Positions 42,497 to 51,792 are shown, counted from the stretch's first letter. The stretch is 64,000 nucleotides of DNA from Scatacola_A faecigallinarum (GCA_018713605.1 DVOM01000001.1:86877-150876); one strand, 5' to 3'. Numbers and translations are program-made. Notes: generated from the letters alone by a model not told the origin.

Positions 42497-42949
42497 TTAC
42501 AACTTCAAAATCTCTCCGCCCCGGTAAACAAATCTTTCTTCAGAAAAACGCCCGGCTTCATCAGACATAGTAAATTCCTCGCCGTCTCGTATTTCCGTCC
42601 ATTCAAGTTCCCCGTTGAGGTGCATTTTGCAATTATGCAAAGCCTTTGTTGAAAACGCTTTTACATAAACTTGTGTGTCGACTTTTGTCCCGTCCGGCAA
42701 TGTTCCGTTAAACGGACAAACAAAACACGGACACCCCACAAGGTCATCATCACCACGTTTCAGCCATACCAGTTTCAGATGATACCAGGCCTTAACATTG
42801 TCATCATAAACGTCTCCGGCAACGGCCTCATCTCCAACTTCTCGATTTTTTTCTACCAGCTCGTTATCAACCATATTGGCAACAAGCATACTCTTCATTA
42901 ACGCGAAAGCCTGCTGAGCAGTTTTCACGGCTAATACTCTTTTTTCCAT
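42497..42949 (-). CDS. Hypothetical small protein with a CPCFVCPF motif
   Basis: The 150-residue protein is not recognised. It has a Cys-rich motif CPCFVCPF near residue 74, preceded by VGCPC, that could bind metal or be redox-active. The rest is mixed alpha/beta and acidic, without signal peptide. The ATG at 42949 (MEKRVLAVKT) has no good ribosome binding site; the open frame reaches 43009. It sits 66 bases after the DUF1847 gene on the same strand. Function unknown. Confidence 0.65.
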   Translation of the reverse strand: MEKRVLAVKTAQQAFALMKSMLVANMVDNELVEKNREVGDEAVAGDVYDDNVKAWYHLKLVWLKRGDDDLVGCPCFVCPFNGTLPDGTKVDTQVYVKAFSTKALHNCKMHLNGELEWTEIRDGEEFTMSDEAGRFSEERFVYRGGEILKL

Positions 42950-43015
42950 AATAAATTTATTTTTATAATTTGCCTGAACAGGACTATACCTTTTAAAACC
43001 TCCTGTCAATAAATA

Positions 43016-43462
43016 TTATGCCATCAAACTTTCAACAACATTGTGATTATGAGCAAAATCTTTTACCAAAAACGTCGTTACCGGTACTTTCGAATATTTT
43101 TGAAACAATAAGCCATGTCCCAGACAAAGGCCGAAATTGACATTGAAATCCGTCCCCTGTCCGTTCAGAAAAACCGCCTGTGAAATCGGATCACAACAGG
43201 GACCTTTCATCTCGTCACAAATTTCGCAGCCGTCCAATCCGCTTTCCTTACAGTTTACGGAAACGACTTCCAACCCCTGCTCTCGCAGCAGTGCAATAAA
43301 TCTGTCGGCCAGTTCCTGCACGCCTTTGCAATTTGCCACACCGATTTTCTTAAATCCAGAAATCTTTGCAAAATCAATCAGTTCCTGTAAACGCGATTTG
43401 TTTTTCGCCTGAGCGGAAACTCTCATAACATTTTTATCTTCAGCGGTATAATTACAAGTCAT
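43016..43462 (-). CDS. DUF1847 metal-binding protein
   Basis: The 148-residue protein has DUF1847 landmarks: KIGVANCKGVQELADRF, ESGLDGCEICDEMKGPCCDPISQAVFLNGQGTDFNVNFGLCLGHGLLFQKYSKVPVTTFLVKDF, as well as the ending AHNHNVVESL. The N-terminal Cys pairs of longer family members are absent. Cysteines and histidines suggest metal binding, as the family is annotated, but the role is not known. The following genes are unrelated. Confidence 0.8.
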   Translation of the reverse strand: MTCNYTAEDKNVMRVSAQAKNKSRLQELIDFAKISGFKKIGVANCKGVQELADRFIALLREQGLEVVSVNCKESGLDGCEICDEMKGPCCDPISQAVFLNGQGTDFNVNFGLCLGHGLLFQKYSKVPVTTFLVKDFAHNHNVVESLMA

Positions 43463-43500
43463 TGGTTCAATACTCCTTTTTTATCCGTCTACATAACGCA

Positions 43501-43534
43501 AAAAAGCATTTGAGTCAAAACCCAAATGCTTTTT
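43501..43534. terminator. Bidirectional terminator, 12-bp stem
   Basis: AAAAAGCATTTG with its complement and a 10-base loop, six T on the minus strand and five on the plus. It ends the 43547 gene. Confidence 0.85.
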
Positions 43535-43546
43535 CTTGAGGGAACC

Positions 43547-43954
43547 TCATTCAACAAGCGCAAAATGTCTCAAAGCCGGCGACAAATTTTCGTCTCCGGA
43601 ACATTGTCCGAGAAACAAAGCGACGACGTCCCGCTGTTCACGGCTTATATCACTTTTTTTCATGTTTTTCAACCAACGGACAATTTCCGTTTCAAAATCA
43701 AAAAAAATGTCATGAAAAGCTTCCAATACCGGATTAAAAGCGTTAACCCAGCGTGATGCTTCGGCCCTGACAAAATCATCTCTTACTTCGTCAAATTCGC
43801 GGCGATACGCCTCATATTGTCTGAAAACGAGAGCAAAAGCCTCCAACATTCGGCCAATCGGCAGCTCAATTTCGCCGTCCTTGATTAAAATTCCCAAACG
43901 CAGCGCGGATACCGGACTTCGGCGCGCTTCTGCAAATAATTTCTCAATATCCAT
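43547..43954 (-). CDS. Hypothetical helical protein
   Basis: The 135-residue protein is not recognised. It seems all-helical and acidic-basic with no signal peptide or membrane helix (FAEARRSPVSALRLGILI, EAFALVFRQYEAYRREFDEVRDDF, WLKNMKKSDISREQRDVVALFLGQ). It stands alone with a terminator on each side. No functional clue apart from its position next to rpoD. Confidence 0.6.
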   Translation of the reverse strand: MDIEKLFAEARRSPVSALRLGILIKDGEIELPIGRMLEAFALVFRQYEAYRREFDEVRDDFVRAEASRWVNAFNPVLEAFHDIFFDFETEIVRWLKNMKKSDISREQRDVVALFLGQCSGDENLSPALRHFALVE

Positions 43955-44031
43955 AATTTATCTAGTATTATAAATTTTTAAGAACCGTAATATACGTTTG
44001 CAAACGCTTTCTGTCAAACGTTTCCTGAAAA

Positions 44032-44055
44032 AAAGCCCCTCGGTTGAGGGGCTTT
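44032..44055 (-). terminator. Terminator of rpoD
   Basis: A 10-bp stem AAAGCCCCTC with a 4-base loop and additional T-run on the minus strand, directly after the rpoD stop. Confidence 0.9.
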
Positions 44056-44058
44056 CGG

Positions 44059-46125
44059 CTAATTGTCCAGGAATGAACGCAACTTGCGCGACCGAGACGG
44101 ATGCTTCAGTTTTCGCAAAGCCTTGGCCTCAATCTGACGAATACGCTCGCGCGTAACGTTAAACTGCTGTCCAACCTCTTCCAGCGTATGATCGGTATTC
44201 ATACCGATACCGAAACGCATACGCAGAACACGTTCCTCACGCGGCGTCAGCGAAGACAAAATACGCGTGCAGGTTTCCTTCAAATTTGAATGAATTGCGG
44301 AATCCAGCGGCTGCAAAGCGCTCTCGTCGGCAATAAAATCGCCCAGCGACGAATCTTCCTCATCACCGACCGGCGCCTCCAGCGAAACCGGCTCTTTGGC
44401 AATTTTCATAACCTTGCGAACCTTTTCCAACGGCATCGAAAGGCGCTCGGCCAACTCTTCCGGCACCGGTTCACGTCCCATTTCCGAAAGCATCTGGCGC
44501 GAAGTGCGAACCAGCTTGTTGATGGTTTCAATCATATGTACCGGAATGCGAATGGTTCTGGCCTGGTCGGCAATCGAACGCGTAATCGCCTGTCTTATCC
44601 ACCAGGTTGCATAAGTCGAAAACTTGTAACCGCGGCGATATTCAAACTTGTCGACGGCTTTCATCAGGCCGATGTTTCCTTCCTGAATAAGGTCAAGGAA
44701 CTGCAAGCCGCGGTTGGTGTATTTTTTGGCAATGGAAATAACCAGACGCAGGTTGGCCTCAATCATTTCCTTTTTGGCTCTTTCCGCTTCACGTTCGCCT
44801 TTCTTGATGGTATCGACCATTTTACGATACTCGGTAATCGGCAGACCGCATTCCTGAGCCATTTTGGCAACATTGTCGCGCAGTTCGGCAATCTCGGTAC
44901 CATATTTTTCGACAAAGTTTTTCCAGTGTTTGTCCGACTTGTGCGAAACATTCTCAATCCAGTTCGGATCCAGTTCCGATTTCTGATATACTTCCAGAAA
45001 GTCCTCGCGCTTGATTTTGCAGGAGAGCGCATAACGCAGCAATTTGCCTTCAAGCCCCATCAGACGCTTGTTCAGCCCGTTCAGCTGTTCGACCAACTGT
45101 TCAATGCGGGTAGCGTTCAAATGAATGGAACTCATCAGTTCAACCAGTTCTTTTTTAACCTGCAGATATTTTTTCTCAACGCTTGTGCTGACGGTCTTGC
45201 CGGCCAGAATAGCCTCAACGCGCTGATTTTGAATTTTCTTTAAATCGTCGTAATAACTGGAAATCTTGTTCAAAATTTCCAGAACCGGTTCCAACAAAGC
45301 CTCTTCCATCGCCGAAACCGAAGCGGATGCCCGGCCCCCGACGCCGTCTTCATCATCGTCGTCTCCGGAAGCCGCAGCTTCTTCATCGCCTTCGCCGCCC
45401 ATGTCGGCAGCGTCGTCCTCGTCTTCAACCTCATCATCGACGGTATCTTCCAACTCAATGTCGTCTTCCAAATCGTCGTCAATGTCGTCAAGATTTTCCT
45501 TTTTGGCCAGTTCCTCGGCAACCTTGTCCAAATCGACCGGAGCTTCGTCATCTTCATAAGCCAGAGCCTCCGGATCATCACCGTACATCATTTCCAGATC
45601 GACGATGTCGCGCAGCTGCATTTTGCCTTCGACCAGATCGTCCCGCCAGCCGGCAATGGCTTTCAGCGTCATCGGGCTTTCGCACAAACCGTCAATCATA
45701 ACCGTCTTACCGGCTTCAATACGCTTGGCAATGGCGATTTCTCCCTCGCGAGACAACAGCTCGACGGTGCCCATTTCCTTGAGATACATTCTTACCGGAT
45801 CGTCAGAACGTCCGAGATCTTTTTCGTCAAAATTGCCGGACTCGTCATAATCGTCTTCTTCTTCAACCACGTCCGGTTCAAAATTATCGGCATCCGATTC
45901 CGAAATGATGCTGATGCCCATATCGGAAATTTCCGACATGATGTCTTCAATCTGCTCCGAAGATTCTTTCTCCGGCGGCAGAGCCTTGTTAAGTTCCTCA
46001 ACAGTAATATAGCCGCGGACTTTACCTTTGTCGATAAGTCTTTTGACGGCACTGCCCAATGAATCAATCAGCGGCGCATCGGCGGCGCTGCCTTCATAAA
46101 AGTCTTGATTATCTGTATCTGACAT
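44059..46125 (-). CDS. rpoD: RNA polymerase primary sigma factor RpoD (sigma-70)
   Basis: The 688-residue protein is the housekeeping sigma factor. Region 1.1 is at about residues 15-80, region 1.2 (DPVRMYLKEMGTVELLSREGE) near 107-130, and a long acidic non-conserved region at about 190-275 is rich in runs of Asp and Glu. Region 2 with NLRLVISIAKKYTNRGLQFLDLIQEGNIGLMKAVDKFEYRRGYKFSTYATWWIRQAI, region 3, and region 4.2 HTLEEVGQQFNVTRERIRQIEAKALRKL follow. The aromatic melting residues of region 2.3 are intact. It lies downstream of dnaG, as in the classic macromolecular synthesis operon, with its own promoter. Confidence 0.97.
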   Translation of the reverse strand: MSDTDNQDFYEGSAADAPLIDSLGSAVKRLIDKGKVRGYITVEELNKALPPEKESSEQIEDIMSEISDMGISIISESDADNFEPDVVEEEDDYDESGNFDEKDLGRSDDPVRMYLKEMGTVELLSREGEIAIAKRIEAGKTVMIDGLCESPMTLKAIAGWRDDLVEGKMQLRDIVDLEMMYGDDPEALAYEDDEAPVDLDKVAEELAKKENLDDIDDDLEDDIELEDTVDDEVEDEDDAADMGGEGDEEAAASGDDDDEDGVGGRASASVSAMEEALLEPVLEILNKISSYYDDLKKIQNQRVEAILAGKTVSTSVEKKYLQVKKELVELMSSIHLNATRIEQLVEQLNGLNKRLMGLEGKLLRYALSCKIKREDFLEVYQKSELDPNWIENVSHKSDKHWKNFVEKYGTEIAELRDNVAKMAQECGLPITEYRKMVDTIKKGEREAERAKKEMIEANLRLVISIAKKYTNRGLQFLDLIQEGNIGLMKAVDKFEYRRGYKFSTYATWWIRQAITRSIADQARTIRIPVHMIETINKLVRTSRQMLSEMGREPVPEELAERLSMPLEKVRKVMKIAKEPVSLEAPVGDEEDSSLGDFIADESALQPLDSAIHSNLKETCTRILSSLTPREERVLRMRFGIGMNTDHTLEEVGQQFNVTRERIRQIEAKALRKLKHPSRSRKLRSFLDN

Positions 46126-46203
46126 GTCGTTCCTTAAAATCGATTTATAAATTTCGAGCCTGAAAACAGACGGAAAGGCTCCGAAAATTGCTAGCTGGCA
46201 CTG

Positions 46204-46232
46204 TTTTTAATTATTTTAAAGCTTTTTGTCAA
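46204..46232 (-). promoter_or_regulatory. Promoter of rpoD
   Basis: On the minus strand TTGACA (46227-46232), 17 bases, TAAAAA (46204-46209), in the 189-base gap between dnaG and rpoD. The leader is about 75 bases. Confidence 0.5.
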
Positions 46233-46314
46233 CACCTGCTTTAAAACAAAAAATGCGCCGATTCGGTTTCTGTTCCCGCTCCGCCTTGCTTTCCGGCGTT
46301 TATTGTATGTTGCA

Positions 46315-48126
46315 TTAATTAAAATTTTGTGTATCCAGCAGCGCTTCTTTCTCTTTTTTCAAAGATTCGTACCTTTTATACACTTCATCCGGGAACGACT
46401 CGGAGGTTTGAATAATCCTCAGGCATTCCCTGATTTCGTTTTCCAGCTGCCGGAGCTGCACTTCAATAATTTTGGTGTCGATTTCCGCCCTGATTTTCGG
46501 CAGATACGGATTCTGCTGCTTAAACATATCCAGTTCCCACAAGCTTGCCAGATCTTTGTCAAAGCCGCATTCGGCAAGTTTTTTATACATGTCCGCAAAT
46601 GTGGTCTGCTCGTTTTCGGCGCAGATATCGACCATCTTGTCAAACATAGTGTGCATTCGCTGATTATTAAAGTCAAAGAACGACATTTTTTCCTCATATT
46701 CGGGAATCAGTTCCGGATAATAGACAAAGGCCGCCAACACAAACTTCAAAACCAGCTCGTCCAAACTCGGCTTCGGCCGTATCTGCACCGGCTTTTTGGC
46801 AGCCGCCGGCGCTTTCCGCCGGCTATCGCCGCCGCGACGGTCTTTCCAGGCTCCGCGGCCGAATTCTTCGTAAATCCGGTTTTTCATCTCCTGAATATAA
46901 TAGCCGCGGACTTTTTCGTCGGCAATTTTGCCGACTTCCTCCATAATGTTCTTCTCAATCAGCGCCTTTTGTTCCGGCGTCGACAGGTCTTTGCTCTGAA
47001 TGTTCTTGCGCCAGACCAGTTCGGCTAACGGCACCGTGTCGCCGATAATCTTCAGAAACTCGTCACGGCCTTTGGCCTTCAGATACTCGTCCGGATCCAT
47101 CTTGTCCGGCAAAAAAGCATAACGGGTCGAATAACCGGCTTTTAAAATCGGCAGCGCCCGGTCGACCGAACGCACCGCGGCACGAATACCGGCGCTGTCG
47201 CCGTCAAAACAGAGGGTCGGCATCGGACAGACACGCCAGGCCTCCTGAATCTGATCTTCGGTCAAAGCCGTTCCCAGCGGCGCCACGGCATATTCAATAC
47301 CGTACTTGTCCATTGCAATGACATCCATATAACCTTCGCAGATAATGATATTGCGGGCTTCAAAGGCTTTGTCGCGCGCATGGTTCAGATTGTAGAGAAC
47401 CCGGCGCTTGTTAAAAACCGGGGTTTCCGGCGAGTTCAGATACTTCGGCTGTCCGTCGCCCATGATGCGGCCGCCGAAAGCGATTACCCGTCCCCGCTTG
47501 TCCATAATCGGAATAATTACCCGATCGCGGAAAAAATCGTGCGAACGGCGGCTTTTGTCTTCCGGAACGGCTATCAGCCCCAGTTCGTGCATCTCCGCTT
47601 CACTGATGCCTTTCGAAGCCAGCAACGCTTTAAGCCCGTTGTTGTTCGGCGCATAACCGAGACGAAATTTGGCAATCGTATCATCACCGAAACCGCGGTT
47701 GGCAAGATAATCCATCGCCCGTATGCCCTCCGGCAGCCGCAGACATTTTTCAAAAAATTTGGCCGCCATTTCCATAATGTCATACTGAGAGGCGCGTTTT
47801 TCGATTTCTTCGCGGTTTTCATGGCTCAGCTGCGGCACCCGCAGCCCGGCCTTGTCCGCCAGCTTGTGCACGGCATCCATAAACGGCAGGTTGTTGGCTT
47901 CCATTTCAAATTTGATGATGTCGCCATGCGCGCCGCAGCCGAAACAATGGTAAAATCCCTTGGCTTCGTTAACCGTAAACGACGGCGTTTTTTCATTATG
48001 AAACGGACAGCAAGCCTGATATTCCCGTCCCTTGCGGACAAGCTTGACCTTCGCGCCCACCACATCGACAATCGATATGCGGGCGCGCAGTTCATCCAAA
48101 AATTTCTGCAAATCCGCCGAAGCCAT
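46315..48126 (-). CDS. dnaG: DNA primase
   Basis: DnaG makes RNA primers at the replication fork. The 603-residue protein has the zinc finger CCPFHNEKTPSFTVNEAKGFYHCFGCGAHGD at about residues 39-70, the primase catalytic segment, and the TOPRIM signature IICEGYMDVIAMDKYG with CFDGDSAGI (acidic metal ligands). The C-terminal part is the shorter helicase-binding domain. It lies 10 bases after yqeY and upstream of rpoD. A basic, proline-rich linker near residue 435 is present. Confidence 0.97.
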   Translation of the reverse strand: MASADLQKFLDELRARISIVDVVGAKVKLVRKGREYQACCPFHNEKTPSFTVNEAKGFYHCFGCGAHGDIIKFEMEANNLPFMDAVHKLADKAGLRVPQLSHENREEIEKRASQYDIMEMAAKFFEKCLRLPEGIRAMDYLANRGFGDDTIAKFRLGYAPNNNGLKALLASKGISEAEMHELGLIAVPEDKSRRSHDFFRDRVIIPIMDKRGRVIAFGGRIMGDGQPKYLNSPETPVFNKRRVLYNLNHARDKAFEARNIIICEGYMDVIAMDKYGIEYAVAPLGTALTEDQIQEAWRVCPMPTLCFDGDSAGIRAAVRSVDRALPILKAGYSTRYAFLPDKMDPDEYLKAKGRDEFLKIIGDTVPLAELVWRKNIQSKDLSTPEQKALIEKNIMEEVGKIADEKVRGYYIQEMKNRIYEEFGRGAWKDRRGGDSRRKAPAAAKKPVQIRPKPSLDELVLKFVLAAFVYYPELIPEYEEKMSFFDFNNQRMHTMFDKMVDICAENEQTTFADMYKKLAECGFDKDLASLWELDMFKQQNPYLPKIRAEIDTKIIEVQLRQLENEIRECLRIIQTSESFPDEVYKRYESLKKEKEALLDTQNFN

Positions 48127-48136
48127 TCAAAAAGCC

Positions 48137-48589
48137 TCAGCCAAGCAGATTCTTAATCATTCCGCTGGCTTTTCCGAAATCCAGCTGTCCGGCATATTTG
48201 GCTTTCAGGGCTCCCATAACCTTGCCCATGTCTTTCATGGAAGCGGCACCGGTTTCGGCAATAACGCCCCTGATGGCAGTTTCGATTTCCGCATCGCTCA
48301 TCTGCTTGGGCAAAAAGCGCTCGATAATGCTGATTTCCTTGCGTTCCTTAGCGGCCAGATCTTCACGCTTGCCGTCGACATACATTTTTATTGAATCGTT
48401 GCGCTGTTTAATCATGCTCTGCATCATCGACATCAAATCGGCATCGCTTGCTTCTTTCAGACCCTTGCCGCGCGCATCGACGTCTTTTTCCTTCATTCCC
48501 GCAATAATCAGGCGTACGGCGCTGACCGTATCCGTATCCTTGTTCAGCATTGATTCTTTCAAAGCCTTCTGCAATTCTTCTCTCAACAT
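48137..48589 (-). CDS. GatB/YqeY domain protein
   Basis: The 150-residue YqeY-like protein is related to the tail of GatB, the amidotransferase subunit that binds tRNA. It has the KALKESMLNKDTDTVSAVRLI and DAEIETAIRGVIAETGAASMKDMGKVMGALKAKYAGQLDF marks of the family. Standalone YqeY precedes dnaG in many bacteria, as here. Its role is uncertain: perhaps binding tRNA or ribosomal RNA. The ATG at 48589 has AAGGAG at a good distance, better than the upstream in-frame start at 48607. Confidence 0.9.
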   Translation of the reverse strand: MLREELQKALKESMLNKDTDTVSAVRLIIAGMKEKDVDARGKGLKEASDADLMSMMQSMIKQRNDSIKMYVDGKREDLAAKERKEISIIERFLPKQMSDAEIETAIRGVIAETGAASMKDMGKVMGALKAKYAGQLDFGKASGMIKNLLG

Positions 48590-48675
48590 TGTCCTTCTCC
48601 TTTGCAAATATTACGATTGCCAAGAGGATACTAGCTTGCCGACAAAAAATCAACGGTTAAAATTTGCTTTGCGCT

Positions 48676-48704
48676 CTGTAAATTTTGAATTAAAGTGCTA
48701 TATT
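48676..48704 (+). promoter_or_regulatory. Promoter of the periplasmic protein gene 48732
   Basis: CTGTAA (48676-48681), 17 bases, TATATT (48699-48704); the -10 is good, the -35 weak. It is 28 bases before the start codon. Confidence 0.45.
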
Positions 48705-48731
48705 GAAAAAAAACTGCCACGGGAGGAAAAA

Positions 48732-49448
48732 ATGAAACACAGTTTGGCTTTCGCCCTGTCCTTAATGCTCGTTTCCGGTACGGCGCTCGCCGGCGACCGG
48801 CTGATTGGCGCCGATGTTGAAAAGGCTCTGGAACAAAGCAGTGCGCAAATGAACAAGTCCGTAGAGCAGATGAACGCCGCTTTCGAAAAGGTTATGCCCG
48901 AACTTGCCCGCAGCATGGCACAGACCATGTCGCAGCTGCTGGAATCGATTACGCCGGTAATGCAGGCCATGGAAAACAACCGGACTTTTTCCAAGGCTTC
49001 CGAACAGTTGTCCAAAGACGTCGCCCGTTCGGTCAACGAACTGAATCTGCCCAACACCAAGGTTGAACAGGGCGAATTCCTGACCGTCAAAGGTTCCAAA
49101 ACCGTCAACGACAATTCCCTGCAGTTTGACGTCAACCAAAATCCGACCCTTGTCAACAATACCGCCGAATTTATCCGCATCATCAAAGCCGGCGAAAAAG
49201 TACCGGAACTTTCATTGGTTGCCCTCAACGACTGCATAATGAGCCTTAAAGATTTCAGCGTGCTGGACATCGACGGCAGCAGTTATCTGGTTTTTGACGG
49301 CAAAGACAAGGATCACAATTTCAGCTACATTACCGGCAACATCGCCCCCGGATTGAACCTGCAGGTACAGACCAGCGGCCCGGGACACGAAAAAGCCGCC
49401 CGCGATTTTGTCAAATCGCTGCGCGCCCGCCAGTTGGCAAAGAAATAA
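48732..49448 (+). CDS. Secreted helical protein of unknown function
   Basis: The 238-residue protein has a clear signal peptide (MKHSLAFALSLMLVSGTALAGD, cleavage after ALA). The mature part has amphipathic helices (KALEQSSAQMNKSVEQMNAAFEKVM, MAQTMSQLLESI) followed by a small beta domain (SYLVFDGKDKDHNFSYITGNI). It is probably periplasmic. No family is recognised. GGGAGG is directly upstream of the ATG. It converges with the DUF4105 gene, 3 bases between stop codons. Confidence 0.75.
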   Translation: MKHSLAFALSLMLVSGTALAGDRLIGADVEKALEQSSAQMNKSVEQMNAAFEKVMPELARSMAQTMSQLLESITPVMQAMENNRTFSKASEQLSKDVARSVNELNLPNTKVEQGEFLTVKGSKTVNDNSLQFDVNQNPTLVNNTAEFIRIIKAGEKVPELSLVALNDCIMSLKDFSVLDIDGSSYLVFDGKDKDHNFSYITGNIAPGLNLQVQTSGPGHEKAARDFVKSLRARQLAKK

Positions 49449-49451
49449 AAC

Positions 49452-51278
49452 TCAAAAATAAAAGCGCAGCGAAGTCATAAACTCGTCAATGTCATGTCCG
49501 TAATTGACCTGATATTTGTAACTGACCGCCAATGCGGTATTACGTGTCATGCTTACGGCCGCCTCCGCCGAATATTTCATGCTCTCGGCAAAATGCGAGG
49601 TTGCAAATACCTTTTCGGCTTCCGCCAATAGCCGCCAGCGTCCGAAATCGGCATAAACACCGCCGGCAAAACCAATCCCAGCCCATTGGTCATGAGGCAG
49701 AAAGCCGCCGTAACTCCCGTATAAACTGTTCATGGCATAAACCCAGAGCTCGTCGGTCAGCGCATAGGTCAGACCGCCGCCGACTTTCAGGTTGAAAGCA
49801 TAGCCTTCTTTCTCCGTCTGCGGATCATAGACCCGCTCTATATCAGCCATAATCGTATACGAAGTCGGCAGAAACATCAAATCGGCCGGCGAAAGCGACT
49901 TAATCCCGACCAAATCCAGTTTCTGCAAAACCGTCTTGTCACGGTTGTCATAATGTCGCAGCGTTGCGTTCAAAAAGTTGATCTCCGCGCCGCGCAGAAA
50001 ACCGTAATTGTCATCGGTCAGCGAATGATAGGCCGGCCGATATTGAATCTCCTGAAAAGCCTCCCCGTTGCGGCCACCGGTTCCGATAACGGCCCGCATT
50101 GAATCGTGTCCGGTTTCCGGCGGCCTGCCCGCGTCATGCTCCGCAAAATGCGGCACCCGACTGATTTCGCTTCTGGCTTTCAAACTCTGAAAACTGCGCC
50201 GCCGATACTCTTTCAGTTCCAAATCTTTGGCCACATACTGATACTGAACATACTGATAGGCCGTCTCCAGCACGTCGGCCTTTTCATCTTCCTCAAGCCC
50301 GGCCAACGCCCAGTTCTGCCGCCGTATCGCCTCATAATAGGCTTGTTTTTGCGCTCTGTTCATCTGTTTGAAACGATAGCGGATTTTCGATTGGCGCGAC
50401 GGCCTGTAATTAACGCTTTTGACCAATCCCGGACGGCTTTTTACCGCCTTGACCGTATCCAGGGGAATGGCCTGTACAGGGAAATCGTCAGCAAGTTTCA
50501 GCGACGGACGCACTGCGTCCAGAACTTCCATCAGCATATAGGAGCAGTTTTCGGTAAAAAAATAATAACGGGTCTGCGTCTGACCAACCTCCCACAAATG
50601 CGCCACGAACATATCCAGCTCTTCCGGCGTCAAATTGAGGTTGTACTCCCAAATGTCACGGTTTTCCAAGTTATTGTAGGTATTGATGATGTCATAATAC
50701 GGCTTAACCGTAAATCCGCCGTAGAACCCGCCGGTAAGTCCCCACACCGCAAAAAGCACCGAATTTTCCTGCCCGGCCGTAAACGCACCATAGTTAACGC
50801 CGTGCGCCAGCAGCTGCGTTCCCTTGCGCGAGGTGTCTATGCGCATCAGCGTATGACCGAACAGCGACGACGGATTATTCATATAGGCATCCGTAAACAG
50901 AAGCGTCACGCCCGCCGGACGCAAATCCCGGCGAAATTCCTCATATTCTTTGCATTCCGGAAATTTTGTTTTCGTCAGCCCCTGTGCTTTTAAAAATTTA
51001 TAACGAGCCGGAAAAACGCACATTTTATCAATATCCCGGCCTTCGTTGAACAAAGCGGCGGTTGCCTCAAGTTCCGCCTTCGGATTGTTCTTGCCGTCCG
51101 GTGCTAAAAAAAAGTTCGGCGTGTCAATCGTGCTTTCCAGGCTGCCGAACAACTGCGGGCGATAATGTCCGAGAGCCAGCCACTGCGGATCGGCCTCAAC
51201 ACCGGCTTGGGCCGACGCAGACCACATCCCCGCCGCCAGCAGCGCGCTCGCAAATTTTTTTATTCTGCCCTTTTGCAT
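49452..51278 (-). CDS. DUF4105 (Lnb N-terminal periplasmic) protein with C-terminal beta domain
   Basis: The 608-residue protein starts with a signal peptide (ALLAAGMWSASAQAG). The DUF4105 domain (about residues 100-330) has the family motifs SSLFGHTLMRIDTS, NYGAFTAGQENSVLFAVWGLTGGFYGGFTVKPYYD, RDIWEYNLNLTPEELDMFVAHLWEVG and YYFFTENCSYMLMEVLD, where Cys and His are thought to act as in lipoprotein N-acyltransferase Lnb. After it comes a region that looks like outer-membrane beta strands (RYRFKQMNRAQ, then Tyr/Phe-alternating strands ending SLRFYF), so it may be outer-membrane anchored. The start at 51278 or 51284 has no ribosome binding site. Next to a DUF3015 gene. Confidence 0.82.
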   Translation of the reverse strand: MQKGRIKKFASALLAAGMWSASAQAGVEADPQWLALGHYRPQLFGSLESTIDTPNFFLAPDGKNNPKAELEATAALFNEGRDIDKMCVFPARYKFLKAQGLTKTKFPECKEYEEFRRDLRPAGVTLLFTDAYMNNPSSLFGHTLMRIDTSRKGTQLLAHGVNYGAFTAGQENSVLFAVWGLTGGFYGGFTVKPYYDIINTYNNLENRDIWEYNLNLTPEELDMFVAHLWEVGQTQTRYYFFTENCSYMLMEVLDAVRPSLKLADDFPVQAIPLDTVKAVKSRPGLVKSVNYRPSRQSKIRYRFKQMNRAQKQAYYEAIRRQNWALAGLEEDEKADVLETAYQYVQYQYVAKDLELKEYRRRSFQSLKARSEISRVPHFAEHDAGRPPETGHDSMRAVIGTGGRNGEAFQEIQYRPAYHSLTDDNYGFLRGAEINFLNATLRHYDNRDKTVLQKLDLVGIKSLSPADLMFLPTSYTIMADIERVYDPQTEKEGYAFNLKVGGGLTYALTDELWVYAMNSLYGSYGGFLPHDQWAGIGFAGGVYADFGRWRLLAEAEKVFATSHFAESMKYSAEAAVSMTRNTALAVSYKYQVNYGHDIDEFMTSLRFYF

Positions 51279-51290
51279 AAACATAAGACG

Positions 51291-51323
51291 AAAAAAGCCG
51301 CCCTCCCTTCCGGCAGAGCGGCT
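51291..51323 (-). terminator. Terminator of the DUF3015 gene
   Basis: An 8-bp GC-rich stem (AGCCGCTC with GGGCGGCT, one G-U) followed by six T on the minus strand. It lies between DUF3015 and the DUF4105 gene; since the latter starts just after it, its transcription depends on read-through or on an internal promoter. Confidence 0.75.
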
Positions 51324-51336
51324 CCGCATCCGGAAA

Positions 51337-51792
51337 CTAAGCGTTCATAACCTTGAACAGATTCAAAGTAACTTCAACCGCATCAACATTGTCGTTCGGA
51401 AAAATGAAAGCGAAATTGTCGTGAACCTTGGCCGCCAGCTCGCTCTTGTCGACTTCCATAATGCCGGCCAGCGTATCAAGGGTTTCGCCCTCGCCGCGGG
51501 AAGCGTCAAGCGCATACTGCTCCATATTGTTTTCCAAAAAGTTCAGAACCATTCTCTGCGTTCCACCGGTAATGCGGCCGTTCTGATCACAGCCCGAAGT
51601 ACCGGAAGAAATGCCGAAAGTCTGGGTACCGAAAGAACCGTTGGTCGTAACCGCCAAAATCTGCGGCGCCGTACCGCTCTGTCCTCTCCAGGCCATCGAA
51701 CCGAGTCCGCAGCCGGTGCTGTCAATGGCCATGGCGTTGGAAGAAAACGTCAAAACAGTGGCCAGGGCTGAAGCAAGATAAAGTTTTTTCAC
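51337..51792 (-). CDS. DUF3015 secreted protein
   Basis: The 151-residue protein has a signal peptide (ending SNAMA) and the DUF3015 signature GCGLGSMAWRGQSGTAPQILAVTTNGSFGTQTFGISSGTSGC, with two cysteines likely in a disulfide. Function unknown. The start is a GTG at 51792 with AAGGAG 7 bases upstream. The adjacent DUF4105 gene makes a plausible functional pair, which is inference from order. Confidence 0.85.
   Translation of the reverse strand: MKKLYLASALATVLTFSSNAMAIDSTGCGLGSMAWRGQSGTAPQILAVTTNGSFGTQTFGISSGTSGCDQNGRITGGTQRMVLNFLENNMEQYALDASRGEGETLDTLAGIMEVDKSELAAKVHDNFAFIFPNDNVDAVEVTLNLFKVMNA

Noticed and set aside
44290..45243. Plus-strand frame of 317 codons opposite rpoD
   Set aside because: Shadow of rpoD, which has all sigma-70 regions.
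44059..46125. Acidic run of RpoD as a frameshift or assembly error
   Set aside because: Acidic low-complexity inserts in the non-conserved region of primary sigma factors are common, and the frame is intact.
48198..48731. Plus-strand extension of the secreted protein gene across yqeY
   Set aside because: It would run antisense through yqeY. The signal peptide and GGGAGG site place the true start at 48732.
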